DNA from: Palsa-504 sp963808315 | Lineage (GTDB): Bacteria > Actinomycetota > Actinomycetes > Streptosporangiales > Streptosporangiaceae | Assembly: GCA_963808315.1 (NCBI GenBank) | Contig: CAWEFK010000015.1 | Span: 104,867 to 168,866 of the forward strand | Direction of reading: 5' to 3' | Length of the DNA: 64,000 nt | In this document: piece after piece, positions 28,043 through 36,685 of the stretch | How positions within the stretch are numbered: the stretch's first letter is position 1 | How the letters are laid out: every line of letters begins with the position of its first letter | Made by a program: the position numbers and the translations under genes | Notes under the pieces: generated by a model | The model's input: the letters and a program-made list of their open reading frames with translations, nothing else | Databases searched by the model: none | Told to the model about the DNA's origin: nothing

Positions 28043-28488
28043 GCTGTCACCGCCATCCGTTCGCTGCCTGCTGTCCGGCTACCCAAACGAGGGAGATTCA
28101 CTCCACATTATTCCGTTAGACGCGCCTTCGCTATAACGACCAGCCTTGAATGAAGGCCGCCCCGCAGCGTCCGTCGGCGCGAGCAGCGCGTCACTGGCCC
28201 GCTGCGCTCGGCTCACACCCGGGGCCCGTCGGGGGTTCTGCGATGTCCACGAGCAGCCGGTAGGAGCGAGTTAAGGGAGGTGTCATTTTGAGCGTCCAGC
28301 ATTCCATACGGTGGAACGAAACGCTTGTCACTGATTTATCCGTATTAGACAATGATGTCACGACGGGATACCTCCCACCCCATGGTATCCCGGCGGACGC
28401 CGCAGGCCACGCCAACTCAGAGATGAGGCGCGCCCTTTCGCAGAAACCTATCCGCACTCTCGTGCTACTGCCACAAAGGGGAGGCCCA
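28043..28488. promoter_or_regulatory. Control region between two divergent IclR genes
   Basis: These 445 bases are less GC-rich than the surroundings and hold no convincing gene. An imperfect palindrome TTCCAT-ACG-GTGGAA at 28302-28316 resembles IclR operators and is similar to motifs at 35579, 46487 and 53586. Confidence 0.5.
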
Positions 28489-29337
28489 ATGGCGGGCAAT
28501 TCAGCGGAGCCCGGCCGGTCGGTAACCAGCAAGATCGTAGCGATTCTGCTGACATTCCACGACGGCAACGAACACTCACTCACCGAAATTGCCCGGTTGA
28601 CTTGCCTGCCGGTTTCGACGGCCCATCGGCTGGTTACCGAGCTCGCGGGGTGGGGCGTCCTTGAGCGCACCGACGAGTCAATGTTCCGGATCGGCCTGCC
28701 CATCAAGGCCATAAGCAGCCGGAGGTCCTACACGCCGGCCGTCTTGGAGTCCGCGCGGCGCGTCCTGGAGGACCTGGCCACCACGGCCCGGACAGGCTCG
28801 CGACTCGGGGTGCTGACCGGCACAGACGTGGCCTACATCGAGAAACGCTGCGATCACAGCCCGGTCACCACATTCGCGCAGACGTCGAGGCTGCCCGCTC
28901 ACGCCACGGCCCTGGGCAAGGCGCTGCTGGCATTCTCCTCACCCGACATACTCAACCGCATTATCACCGACGGCCTGAAATGCTATACCCCGAACACGCT
29001 GACCGATCCGGACCGGCTACGTCAGAGCCTGGCCAGCATCAGGCTGACCCGGGTCGCCATTTCGCGCTGGGAATTCGAGGCCGGGGTTTCCGCGGTGGCC
29101 GTGCCGGTATTCGGGTCGGGCGGCATCGCCGTGGCGGCGCTCGAACTCATCGTGCCTAACCTGCGCAGCGACCTGCAGATGGCAAGTTCCGTACTCACGG
29201 TAGCCGCCCGCGGGCTGTCCAGAGAGCTTGCGGCCAGCGCCCACGCCGGCTGTTTCGCCATGATCACCGAGCAGCACCCGGCGAACAGGGCGGCCGGTGA
29301 GCCTGATCGGCAGCGTTCCGCGGCCATGACTGCTTGA
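28489..29337 (+). CDS. IclR-family regulator 2
   Basis: This 282-residue protein has a winged helix at residues 10-75 (SLTEIARLTCLPVSTAHRLV) and an effector domain with SRLPAHATALGKALLAFSSP near 135. GGGGAGGCCCA precedes the ATG at 28489; a longer frame from 28288 lacks family resemblance in its first 67 codons. It is divergent to IclR 1 and convergent with the phasin-like gene, with a strong hairpin terminator after it. Confidence 0.88.
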   Translation: MAGNSAEPGRSVTSKIVAILLTFHDGNEHSLTEIARLTCLPVSTAHRLVTELAGWGVLERTDESMFRIGLPIKAISSRRSYTPAVLESARRVLEDLATTARTGSRLGVLTGTDVAYIEKRCDHSPVTTFAQTSRLPAHATALGKALLAFSSPDILNRIITDGLKCYTPNTLTDPDRLRQSLASIRLTRVAISRWEFEAGVSAVAVPVFGSGGIAVAALELIVPNLRSDLQMASSVLTVAARGLSRELAASAHAGCFAMITEQHPANRAAGEPDRQRSAAMTA

Positions 29338-29356
29338 CGACCTCGGCAGCGCGGCG

Positions 29357-29408
29357 AAGCTCCGGCAGGAATAGGGATCCTGGCTACGGATCCCGGCCGC
29401 CGGAGCTT
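29357..29408. terminator. Bidirectional hairpin terminator
   Basis: The outer stem is AAGCTCCGGC/GCCGGAGCTT and the inner stem GGGATCC/GGATCCC with a 7-base loop. It lies between the convergent IclR 2 and phasin-like genes and ends in a short T-run for the + strand. Confidence 0.75.
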
Positions 29409-29439
29409 TGTCGTGGATCGGTACTGCTGCGGGCACCTA

Positions 29440-29706
29440 CTATTTCAATTGCTCGCGAACGGTCTGGAAATAAACCGCTGACATCTCGCGCATGAAGTCG
29501 GCATTAGTCGCGGCTAGCGTGTTTATCCACTCGATCTGCGTGGCGGCGGCGGCGCGCTCCTGGAGCTGCAGCATCCTGGTCAGGCTTTTCTCATAAGCCT
29601 CCAGCCAGCCCACGCCATTCTTCTTCGTTAGCTCGATCAGCCGATCGCTGAGCTCCTTGACTCGCCGCACGGCCTCATCCGCGTCTGGCACGCCTGGTGT
29701 CGACAT
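29440..29706 (-). CDS. Small phasin-like helical protein
   Basis: The 88-residue, highly helical product includes EAVRRVKELSDRLIELTKKN then EAYEKSLTRMLQLQERAAAA and ends YFQTVREQLK. It has the size and amphipathic pattern of actinobacterial PHA granule-associated phasins. A GAGAGGA site precedes the ATG. A PHA synthase lies 7 kb away, supporting the idea, but no signature motif proves it. Confidence 0.6.
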   Translation of the reverse strand: MSTPGVPDADEAVRRVKELSDRLIELTKKNGVGWLEAYEKSLTRMLQLQERAAAATQIEWINTLAATNADFMREMSAVYFQTVREQLK

Positions 29707-29783
29707 ATTTGATCCTCTCTAAGATTTCCCCCTGCTGGTTCCATCTCACGCTACCGCCTCCGCAGCGGCAAAGGTATCTCCCG

Positions 29784-30133
29784 CTAGATGGGATCGGGAC
29801 CCGGCGCCAGCAGGAAGGACGTAACGGCGCGGGCGAATTGGCCGGCTTTTCCCAGAAGAACAGGTGGCCGAGTCCGGAAAAGACCACCACCTGCGAGTTT
29901 GAAATACGGCCGGACAGCAGCTGGCTGTTACGCGGGTCCACCTGGCGGCCGCGGTTGTCGATCAGGACCAGGCGGAACCGCCGTCTGAGCGCGGAGATGA
30001 CCGGTGCCCAGCCGGCCCGGTCGAACCCGAGCCCCTGGATGAGGACGAGCCAGGGTGCCCGGCGCCCGAGATGGCCGCACAGCTCATAGGCAATCCGCGA
30101 CGACCCGTTGACGGCGAACCGGTTAACGGGCAA
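29784..30133 (-). pseudogene. Alpha/beta hydrolase with central deletion
   Basis: The N-terminal third (SSRIAYELCG, LVLIQGLGFDRAGWAPVISA, RLVLIDNRG) is joined directly to the C-terminal end (NSQVVVFSGLGHLFFWEKPA with the catalytic His). The nucleophile elbow and cap are missing, and the last codons are frameshifted. It follows the E2 gene stop by 13 bases, where acetoin-type clusters sometimes carry a hydrolase. Confidence 0.65.
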
Positions 30134-30146
30134 CGCGGCGCGGGCG

Positions 30147-31538
30147 TCAGGAAAGCTCGGCGTCCCAGCCGCGGTCCTGGATGGCATCGCGAATATAGCG
30201 GAGGAACAGGGACGCGGTCGAGCCGTCGAAGGCGCGATGGTCATAAGAGAAGCCCAGGATGCTCATGTGGTGAATGGCGATGGCGTCACCCACCGCGACC
30301 GGGCGCCTGGCGATCCCGTCGGTGGACAAGATGGCCACGTTCGGCTGGTTGATCACCGGCGCGGAGGCGTAGCTGGCGAACGGGCCCGGATTGGTGATCG
30401 TGAACGTCGAGCCGCTCATGTCGGCGGCGGCCAGCGTCCGGGCGCGCGCCCCCGCGGCGACCGCCGCGATATTCCTGGCCAGGCCGCGGAGGTTGAGCGA
30501 ATCGGCGTTCTTGACCACCGGGGCTACCAGGCCCTGCTCGCTGAGATCGACCGCGATACCCAGGTTCACGTAACGGTGCAGCGTCATCGTCTGGTTCTCG
30601 ATGTCGATCGAGGCGTTCACCGCGGGGAACTCGCGCAGCGCGTCGCACACGGCCCGGGCGATGAAGGGAAGGTAGGTCAGCGACATGCCCTCGGACTTCT
30701 TGAACTGTTCCCTGTGCCGCTGCCTGACCTGCTCGACGTGCTCGAAGTCCACCTCGACCGAGGTCCAGACGTGCGCCGAGGTCTTCAGCGACTTGACCAT
30801 CAGGTCGGCGGTGATCAGCCGCATCCGGGACAGCTTGACGACCTCGTCGCCCGGGGACACGCTCGCGGCCGGCTGGGCGGCGGATGCGACGGTGGCCGGG
30901 GGGGCCGCGGTGGCGGGCGATGCCACGGTGACGGGCGAGGCGGTCGCGGTTGCAGCTGCGGCTGGGGTTGCGGTTGCGGTTGCGGCTGGGGTTGCCGGCG
31001 ACGCCGCGATCGCCTGCTCGACGTCCTCGCGGCGGATCCGGCCACCCGCTCCGGGCCGGCTAGCGCGGTCAGGTCGACACCCCCCTCGGCCGCCAGCCGC
31101 CGCACGACCGGGGACAGCGCCACGCCGGGCTGGCCGTTGCCGCGGCCCGGTCGCGGCGGGTCCGGTCGCGGCGGGTCCGGTCGCGGGCTCGTTCGTTTCC
31201 GACACCCCGGCCGCGGGCGCCGTCGCGGTGGGTGTCGCCGCCGCCGGCGCCGCGGCGGCGGGCGGGGACGAGCCCGGCGCTGCCGCAGCACCGGGCTCGC
31301 CGATCCGGGCGATGGGGGTTCCGATGGGGACCGTGTCACCGGCGGGGACCAGGATCTCGAGCAGGACGCCGTCGTACGGGCTCGGTACCTCGGAATCCAC
31401 CTTGTCGGTCGACACCTCGAAGAGCGGGTCGTCGAAGGCGACGGTGTCGCCGACCTGCTTCAGCCACTGGGAGACGAGACCCTCTGTCACGGTCTCGCCC
31501 AGCTTGGGCATCGTGACCTCGTAAACGTCACCGCTCAT
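30147..31538 (-). CDS. 2-oxo acid dehydrogenase E2 acyltransferase (two compensating slips in the linker)
   Basis: A lipoyl domain at residues 3-80 has FEVSTDKVDSEVPSPYDG with the lipoylated Lys. An Ala/Thr/Pro-rich linker follows, then the E1/E3-binding domain and the catalytic domain from about residue 230, with SILGFSYDHRAFDGS near the end (catalytic His and Asp). The binding domain reads correctly (VVRRLAAEGGVDLTALAG) only in a second frame between about 31040 and 31150, so two opposite indels flank it. Part of the linker comes from repeated 15-base units near 31150-31190. The ATG has GGAGATATGCA upstream. It completes the complex with E1 alpha, E1 beta and E3. Confidence 0.9.
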   Translation of the reverse strand: MSGDVYEVTMPKLGETVTEGLVSQWLKQVGDTVAFDDPLFEVSTDKVDSEVPSPYDGVLLEILVPAGDTVPIGTPIARIGEPGAAAAPGSSPPAAAAPAAATPTATAPAAGVSETNEPATGPAATGPAATGPRQRPARRGAVPGRAAAGGRGGCRPDRASRPGAGGRIRREDVEQAIAASPATPAATATATPAAAATATASPVTVASPATAAPPATVASAAQPAASVSPGDEVVKLSRMRLITADLMVKSLKTSAHVWTSVEVDFEHVEQVRQRHREQFKKSEGMSLTYLPFIARAVCDALREFPAVNASIDIENQTMTLHRYVNLGIAVDLSEQGLVAPVVKNADSLNLRGLARNIAAVAAGARARTLAAADMSGSTFTITNPGPFASYASAPVINQPNVAILSTDGIARRPVAVGDAIAIHHMSILGFSYDHRAFDGSTASLFLRYIRDAIQDRGWDAELS

Positions 31539-31555
31539 TGCATATCTCCTCGGGC

Positions 31556-32955
31556 TCAGCCGTGCAGCGATCGGCCGGTAAAGGTGATCATCGTCTCGCC
31601 AATGGCCTCGGACAGGCTGGGATGCGGATGGATGAAGGCGCCACCTCGGCGGGCAGGGCCTCCCAGTTGACCGCGAGGTACGTCTCGGCCAGCAGCTCGC
31701 TCGCCCACGGCCCGACCAGGTGGACACCCAGGATCGGGCCGCCCTTCTCCGCCACCACCTTGACCATGCCATCGGTGTCACCGATGATCATCGCCCGGCC
31801 GTTGCCCGCGAACATGTGCTTATGGACCTCGATGTCACGGCCCGCCGCCCGGGCCTCGGCCTCGGTCAGGCCGCTCCAGGCGACCTCGGGGTGGGTGTAG
31901 ACGACCCACGGCACCCGGTCGTAGTCGACCGGCACCGCGCGCTCGCCGAGGATCGTGTGGATGGCGACGATCGCCTCGGCGTAGGCCACGTGGGCGAGTC
32001 CTGGGGTGCTGACGCAGTCGCCTATCGCGTAGACGTTCTCCCGCGAGGTGGCCATGGTGGCCGGATTAACGTCGATGAAGCCGCGGTCGGAGACCGCCAC
32101 GCCGGCCGCTTCGGCCCCGATGTCCTCGGTGACCGGCCGGCGGCCGATGGCCACCAGAACCTGGTCGACTTCGATCTTCTCGGCGCCCTTCGCGGTCTCG
32201 AAGGAGACCAGGAGCCCGTTGTTGGTCCGCTCGAGCGGGCTGACCCGGGCCCCGCCGTGGATCTTGGTGCCCCGCCGGGCCAGCGCCTTGGCCAGCACGT
32301 TAGCGACATCACGGTCGGGCCCGATGGGCAGGACGCCGTCGGGCAGGGCTTCGAGCAGGGTCGTCTGGGTGCCCAGGTCGGTATACACGGACGCGAACTC
32401 CGAACCTATGACACCCCCGCCCACCACGGCGATGCGTTCCGGCAGCGACGCATCGGCGCTGTTGGTGGCCTCATCGGAGCTGATGACCCGGTCGCCGTCG
32501 AGGTCCAGGCCCGGAATCGAGCGCGGCGCGGAACCCGTGCACACGATGACCGCCCGCGCGTTCGCGCTCTGGCCGTCCACCTGCACGGCACCGTCGGCCG
32601 TCAGCCGGCCGTGCCCTTCGATGATCGTGACCTTGCGCCTGCGCAGCAGCCCGCTCAGGCCCGTGTGCAGCTGGTTGACGATGCCGCTCTTCCTCGCGTT
32701 GAGGGCGGGCCAGTCGGTCACGGCCGTGACGCCCTCCGGCAGCCGGAAGCCGAAGCTATCGGCATGGCCGATCGTCCGGTACACCTCGGCCGCCTGCAGC
32801 AGGGCCTTCGCGGGGATGCAGCCGCGGTGCAGGCAGGTGCCGCCGACCTTCCTCTCCTCGACCAGGGCCATCTTGAGCCCGGCGGAGGCGCCGTACAACG
32901 CGGCCGCGTAGCCGCCCGGGCCGCCGCCCAGCACGATCACGTCATAGTCGGTCAC
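31556..32955 (-). CDS. lpdA: Dihydrolipoamide dehydrogenase E3 (C-terminal frameshift)
   Basis: This flavoprotein of about 466 residues has FAD-binding VIVLGGGPGGYAAALYGA, redox disulfide GGTCLHRGCIPAKAL near residue 38, NAD-binding IAVVGGGVIGSEFASVYTDL near 178 and YAIGDCVSTPGLAHVAYAEA near 310. Near 31640 the frame changes: the continuation AFIHPHPSLSEAIGETMITF with the catalytic His-x-His-Pro motif is in the next frame and ends at 31556. Its start overlaps the E1 beta stop (ATGA). It reoxidises the E2 lipoyl groups. Confidence 0.92.
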
Positions 32956-33938
32956 GCCGCTACCACCTTCCGCACGGTCTCGGCGATCTGAGCCGCCTGA
33001 GGCACGACCGCGTCCTCAAGCGGCGGGCTGGTCGGCGTGGGGGTGTTCAAGGCGGCGACCCGGCGGACCGGCTGGTCGAGCCACCAGAAACACTCCTCCT
33101 GGATGACCGCGGCGATCTCGGCACCGTAGCCGAGGCGTCGGGCCGCCTCGTGCACGACGACGGCGCGCGACGTTTTCTTTACCGACGACACGATGGTGTC
33201 GGTGTCCAGCGGGACCAGCGTCCGCACGTCGACCACCTCGGCCGAGATGCCCTCGGACTCCAGCTCGGCCGCGACCTCCAGGCACTCCGACACGTACGCC
33301 CCGTAGGTGATGACGCTGACCTGGCTGCCCTCGCGGACCACCTTGGCCTGCCCGAGCGGCACGGGTTCCAGCGACAACGGGCCCGATGTCCGCAGCCGGC
33401 GGTAGAGGTACTTGCTCTCCAGGAACAGGACCGGGTTATTGTCCCTGATCGAGCTGATCAGCAGGCCGGCCGCGTCCTCCGGCGTGCCAGGCACCACGAT
33501 CTTCAGGCCGGGCACGTGCGCGAAATACGATTCGACACTCTGGGAATGCGTGGGCCCGGCGCGCAGGCGCGCGCCGTACGGCGCCCGCATCGTCACCGGC
33601 ATCGGGTCCCCCGTGCGGTAATGATGGCGGGCCATCACGTTGACGATCTGGTCGAACGCGGCCGAGATGAAGTCGGCGAACTGGTACTCCACCACCGGCC
33701 GCAGTCCCACCAGCGCCGCCCCCGCCGCCAGGCCGGTGAACCCGGACTCCGCCATCGGGGGGTCGACCACGCGGCGGGGCCCGAACTTCTCCAGGAAGCC
33801 CTTGGTCACCTTGAAGGCACCGCCGAACTGGCCCACGTCCTCACCGATGATGAAAACGTCCGGATCGGCCTCCATCTCGCTCATCAGGGCCTGGGAGATG
33901 GCATCGAGGTAGGTCACCTGACCGTTGTCAGTCGGCAT
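32952..33938 (-). CDS. 2-oxo acid dehydrogenase E1 beta subunit
   Basis: This 328-residue transketolase-like protein has DVFIIGEDVGQFGGAFKVTK, VDPPMAESGFTGLAAGAAL and VEYQFADFISAAFDQIVN, with a C-terminal transketolase domain (VVDVRTLVPLDTDTIVSSVK). ATG at 33938 overlaps the E1 alpha stop by eleven bases. A GTG at 33944 is also possible. It pairs with E1 alpha to decarboxylate pyruvate, acetoin or a branched oxo acid using thiamine diphosphate. Confidence 0.93.
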   Translation of the reverse strand: MPTDNGQVTYLDAISQALMSEMEADPDVFIIGEDVGQFGGAFKVTKGFLEKFGPRRVVDPPMAESGFTGLAAGAALVGLRPVVEYQFADFISAAFDQIVNVMARHHYRTGDPMPVTMRAPYGARLRAGPTHSQSVESYFAHVPGLKIVVPGTPEDAAGLLISSIRDNNPVLFLESKYLYRRLRTSGPLSLEPVPLGQAKVVREGSQVSVITYGAYVSECLEVAAELESEGISAEVVDVRTLVPLDTDTIVSSVKKTSRAVVVHEAARRLGYGAEIAAVIQEECFWWLDQPVRRVAALNTPTPTSPPLEDAVVPQAAQIAETVRKVVAA

Positions 33939-34941
33939 AGACACCCCGCTCCACGGTCGCCGGGTCGGGAAGGGGATCCCCGAGCGCCTTCTTGCGCGCC
34001 TCGATGGCTTTCTGGCGCGCGGCTTCGCGCGTCTTACCTGCTGTGTCCTCGTCGATAATGCCGTGTTCGAGCAGGACGTTCTCGAACAGCGCCACCGGGT
34101 CGCGTTTCTGCCATTCCGCCAGCAACTCCCGCGGCACGTAGTCGGCCGGGTCGTGCTCCGCGTGACCGTGCATCCGCATGGTCACGCCCTCGATGAGCGA
34201 GGGCCCCTCACCCGCCCGGGCCCGCGCCACCGCCTCGCTGGTGGCGTCGTGCACGGCCAGCACATCGGTGCCGTCGACGGTGACGCCCGGCATTCCGTAG
34301 GCCTGCGCCTTGACCGCGTACTCCTTGACCGCGGACTGCATGCGCACCGGCGTGGAATAGGCATACTGATTGTTCTCCACGACGAAGATGGCCGGCAGCT
34401 TCATCGCGGCGGCGATGTTGAGCGACTCATGGAAGTTGCCCTCCGAGGTCGACCCGTCGCCGCAGTAGGCCAGCGACACACCGTCTTGATCCCGGTACTG
34501 GAACGCGAACGCGAACCCGAGGGCCACCGGGTAGTTGTCCGGGATGTGACTCGGCAGGTTGTAGATGTTCAGGTCGAGCCGGCCGTAGTGCAGCGTGCCG
34601 TCGCGCCCGCCAGTGGGCGAGGTGGCCTTGCCCATGAAGCTGGCCATGACCTGGGCCGGGTCCATGCCGCGCCACAGGTGGGCGCCGAGATCACGGTGGA
34701 TCGGGGCGAGGAAGTCATCGGCACGCAGGGCGGACGCCGTGCCGACCGAAATGGCTTCGTGCCAGTGCCCGGTGTACAGCGAGCCCAGCAGGTCACCGGA
34801 CCGGTACATGCTGACCATCCGGTCCTCGACGGCGCGCGTCATCACCATCGTCTCGAAGATCCGCAACAGCAGCTGCTTGTCGCGGCTCTGCACCGGCTCG
34901 CCTTTGCTATCCGATTTCCGCTTGGCGCGGGTGGGTGGCAT
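33928..34941 (-). CDS. 2-oxo acid dehydrogenase E1 alpha subunit (pyruvate/acetoin type)
   Basis: This 337-residue protein has the thiamine-diphosphate motif LAYCGDGSTSEGNFHESLNI ending in VVENNQYA, GHWHEAISVGTASALRADDF with the family His, and MRMHGHAEHDPADY, the loop near the phosphorylation region. AGGAG precedes the ATG at 34941. The preference between pyruvate and acetoin cannot be read from the sequence. Joint transcription with a MaoC hydratase suggests it channels degradation products such as pyruvate to acetyl-CoA. Confidence 0.92.
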   Translation of the reverse strand: MPPTRAKRKSDSKGEPVQSRDKQLLLRIFETMVMTRAVEDRMVSMYRSGDLLGSLYTGHWHEAISVGTASALRADDFLAPIHRDLGAHLWRGMDPAQVMASFMGKATSPTGGRDGTLHYGRLDLNIYNLPSHIPDNYPVALGFAFAFQYRDQDGVSLAYCGDGSTSEGNFHESLNIAAAMKLPAIFVVENNQYAYSTPVRMQSAVKEYAVKAQAYGMPGVTVDGTDVLAVHDATSEAVARARAGEGPSLIEGVTMRMHGHAEHDPADYVPRELLAEWQKRDPVALFENVLLEHGIIDEDTAGKTREAARQKAIEARKKALGDPLPDPATVERGVYAD

Positions 34942-34952
34942 GACCGACTCTC

Positions 34953-35441
34953 CTAAGTGAGATAACGGAAGACGAGATCGGCCACGCACGGGGGCTTTTT
35001 CTGGCCCTCGATCTCATACTCCAGGTGATAGACGACCTGGATCCCGTCGGGGATCTCGGTCACTTCGGCCAAAGACACGTGCATGCGGAGGCGTGAGCCG
35101 ACGGGCAGGGGCGCAGGAAACCGGACCCGGTTAAGCCCGTAATTGAGGATCATGGCGACGTCGTCGACGGTGAAGATTTCCCAGAGCAGGCCGGTCGACA
35201 GGCCCAGGGTAAAGAACCCGTGCGCGACCGTTGCCCCGAATGGTCCCTGCCTGGCCCGCTCCGGGTCGACATGAATCCATTGCCTGTCCCCGGTGAGGTC
35301 GGCAAACGTGGTCACCATTTCCTGGTCCACGGTGACCCAGCTGCTCGTCCCGAGCGATGAGCCAGCGCGCTCCCGCAGTCCGGCCACCCCGTGGATCACG
35401 TACGGGCTTACCGGCTGGTCAGACAGAGTATCCGCATTCAT
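34953..35441 (-). CDS. MaoC-like hotdog-fold dehydratase
   Basis: This 162-residue single hotdog protein has the hydratase-2 motif: FADLTGDRQWIHVDPERARQ with Asp and His, then GATVAHGFFTLGLST. Family members hydrate enoyl-CoA to (R)-3-hydroxyacyl-CoA, the monomer form used by PHA synthase. It is first in the E1 alpha/E1 beta/E3/E2 operon, with an 11-base gap to E1 alpha. Start ATG 35441 follows AAAGGCGGAACG. An operator-like motif lies at 35579-35593. Confidence 0.85.
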   Translation of the reverse strand: MNADTLSDQPVSPYVIHGVAGLRERAGSSLGTSSWVTVDQEMVTTFADLTGDRQWIHVDPERARQGPFGATVAHGFFTLGLSTGLLWEIFTVDDVAMILNYGLNRVRFPAPLPVGSRLRMHVSLAEVTEIPDGIQVVYHLEYEIEGQKKPPCVADLVFRYLT

Positions 35442-35578
35442 CGTTCCGCCTTTCACGCTGCCGTCGCAGGCGCCCCTGAACGGTCGCGCACCCAGCGGGT
35501 CCGTGTCTGCGGCGTTCTTGCTCAGTGGGACGGCACGCACCACGGTTCGTTCGGCCCCAAGATCTTGACAAACGGGAC

Positions 35579-35593
35579 GCCCGCTCAGCGGAA
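35579..35593. promoter_or_regulatory. TTCCGC-N3-GCGG operator-like motif
   Basis: Read on the minus strand it is TTCCGC-TGA-GCGGGC, between the divergent maoC operon and the MBL gene. It shares TTCCGCTGAGCGG with the site at 53586 and the arms of the palindrome at 46487. Confidence 0.45.
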
Positions 35594-35637
35594 GGTCATT
35601 TGCTCACGCCCGCGCCGGGTGGCCAGGGTTGGACGTC

Positions 35638-36657
35638 ATGACGCCAGTCGAGGTTGCCGAGGGGGTCTTTCTTCTCGCGCTCCCGCTCGGTATTCACCGG
35701 ATTCCGAGCATCAACGCCTACCTGTTCACCGACCCGGCCGGGGACACGCTCGTCGACTGCGGCATCTACGCTGGTGCGCCGCTCCGCCCGGATCCTGGGG
35801 GTGACGTCGACGATGGCACGGGGGCCGTCGGCGACGCCCTGGCCCAGTGCGGCCGCACGTTCGACGACCTCGGCCGGCTGATCATCACGCACGCGCACAT
35901 CGATCACTACGGGCTCGCCGGCGAGGTGGTCCGCCGCAGCGGCGCGGACCTGTGGATGCACGCCCAGACCGACCTGGACCGGGCCAAGTACAGCCATCCC
36001 GACACCGCGGTCGACCGCCGGAGTCTCATGCTCGCCGATCACGGGCTGCTCGGAGACACGCTGATCGCGGCAGCGACGGGCCTGCGCGACTGGATACCCG
36101 TCATGCCGTCGATCGGGCAGCCGACGACGCGGCTGCATGGCGGCGAGAAGTTCGACGCGGGCGGGCGGGCCTGGGAGATCCTGCACACCCCGGGCCACTC
36201 CCCCGGCCACGTCTGCATCTGGTCGGCGCAGGACCGACTGCTGTGCTCAGGCGATCACCTGCTGAAGTCGATCTCACCGCCCGTTACCTTCGAGCGCGGT
36301 TTCGAGCGTGACCCCATGGGCTCCTACCTGGAGTCCCTGCGGCTGGTCGAGCTGCTCGAGCCGGCGCTCGTGCTGCCCGGGCACGGCGAAACCTTCACCG
36401 ACGGCGCGGCGCGCGCCGCGAGCATCGCCGAGGGCAAGCGTCGCCGCCTGAGCCGGGTGCTGGCCTCGATCGAGTCCGGCCGGCCCACGGTGACCGAGCT
36501 GGCGAGCGAGCTGTACCCGCGGCCGCTCAAGGGCGCGCAGCTGCACTTCGTCATGGCCGAGATCCTCGCCTACCTCGCCTACCTGGAAGTACGTGGCCAG
36601 GCCGAGCGGGTCCGGGCGTCCGAAGGGGTCTTCGTCTGGCGCGCGATCAGGGATTGA
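35638..36657 (+). CDS. MBL-fold metallohydrolase
   Basis: This 339-residue metallo-beta-lactamase-fold protein has ITHAHIDHYGLAG near residue 83, a further metal His in LHTPGHSPGHVCIW near 182 and SGDHLLKSI with the bridging Asp near 203. A C-terminal winged-helix-like extension (TVTELASELYPRPL) is typical of LACTB2-like or thioesterase-like members. It lies 28 bases ahead of phaC and is probably in the same operon; hydrolysis of a CoA or glutathione thioester is plausible but unproven. Confidence 0.87.
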   Translation: MTPVEVAEGVFLLALPLGIHRIPSINAYLFTDPAGDTLVDCGIYAGAPLRPDPGGDVDDGTGAVGDALAQCGRTFDDLGRLIITHAHIDHYGLAGEVVRRSGADLWMHAQTDLDRAKYSHPDTAVDRRSLMLADHGLLGDTLIAAATGLRDWIPVMPSIGQPTTRLHGGEKFDAGGRAWEILHTPGHSPGHVCIWSAQDRLLCSGDHLLKSISPPVTFERGFERDPMGSYLESLRLVELLEPALVLPGHGETFTDGAARAASIAEGKRRRLSRVLASIESGRPTVTELASELYPRPLKGAQLHFVMAEILAYLAYLEVRGQAERVRASEGVFVWRAIRD

Positions 36658-36685
36658 GCGTCCGGATTCTACCTACGGGAGTGGC

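Noticed and set aside
30108..31670. A 520-codon plus-strand frame opposite the E2 gene
   Set aside because: It contains long Gly/Arg runs mirroring the Ala/Pro linker of E2 and no domain.
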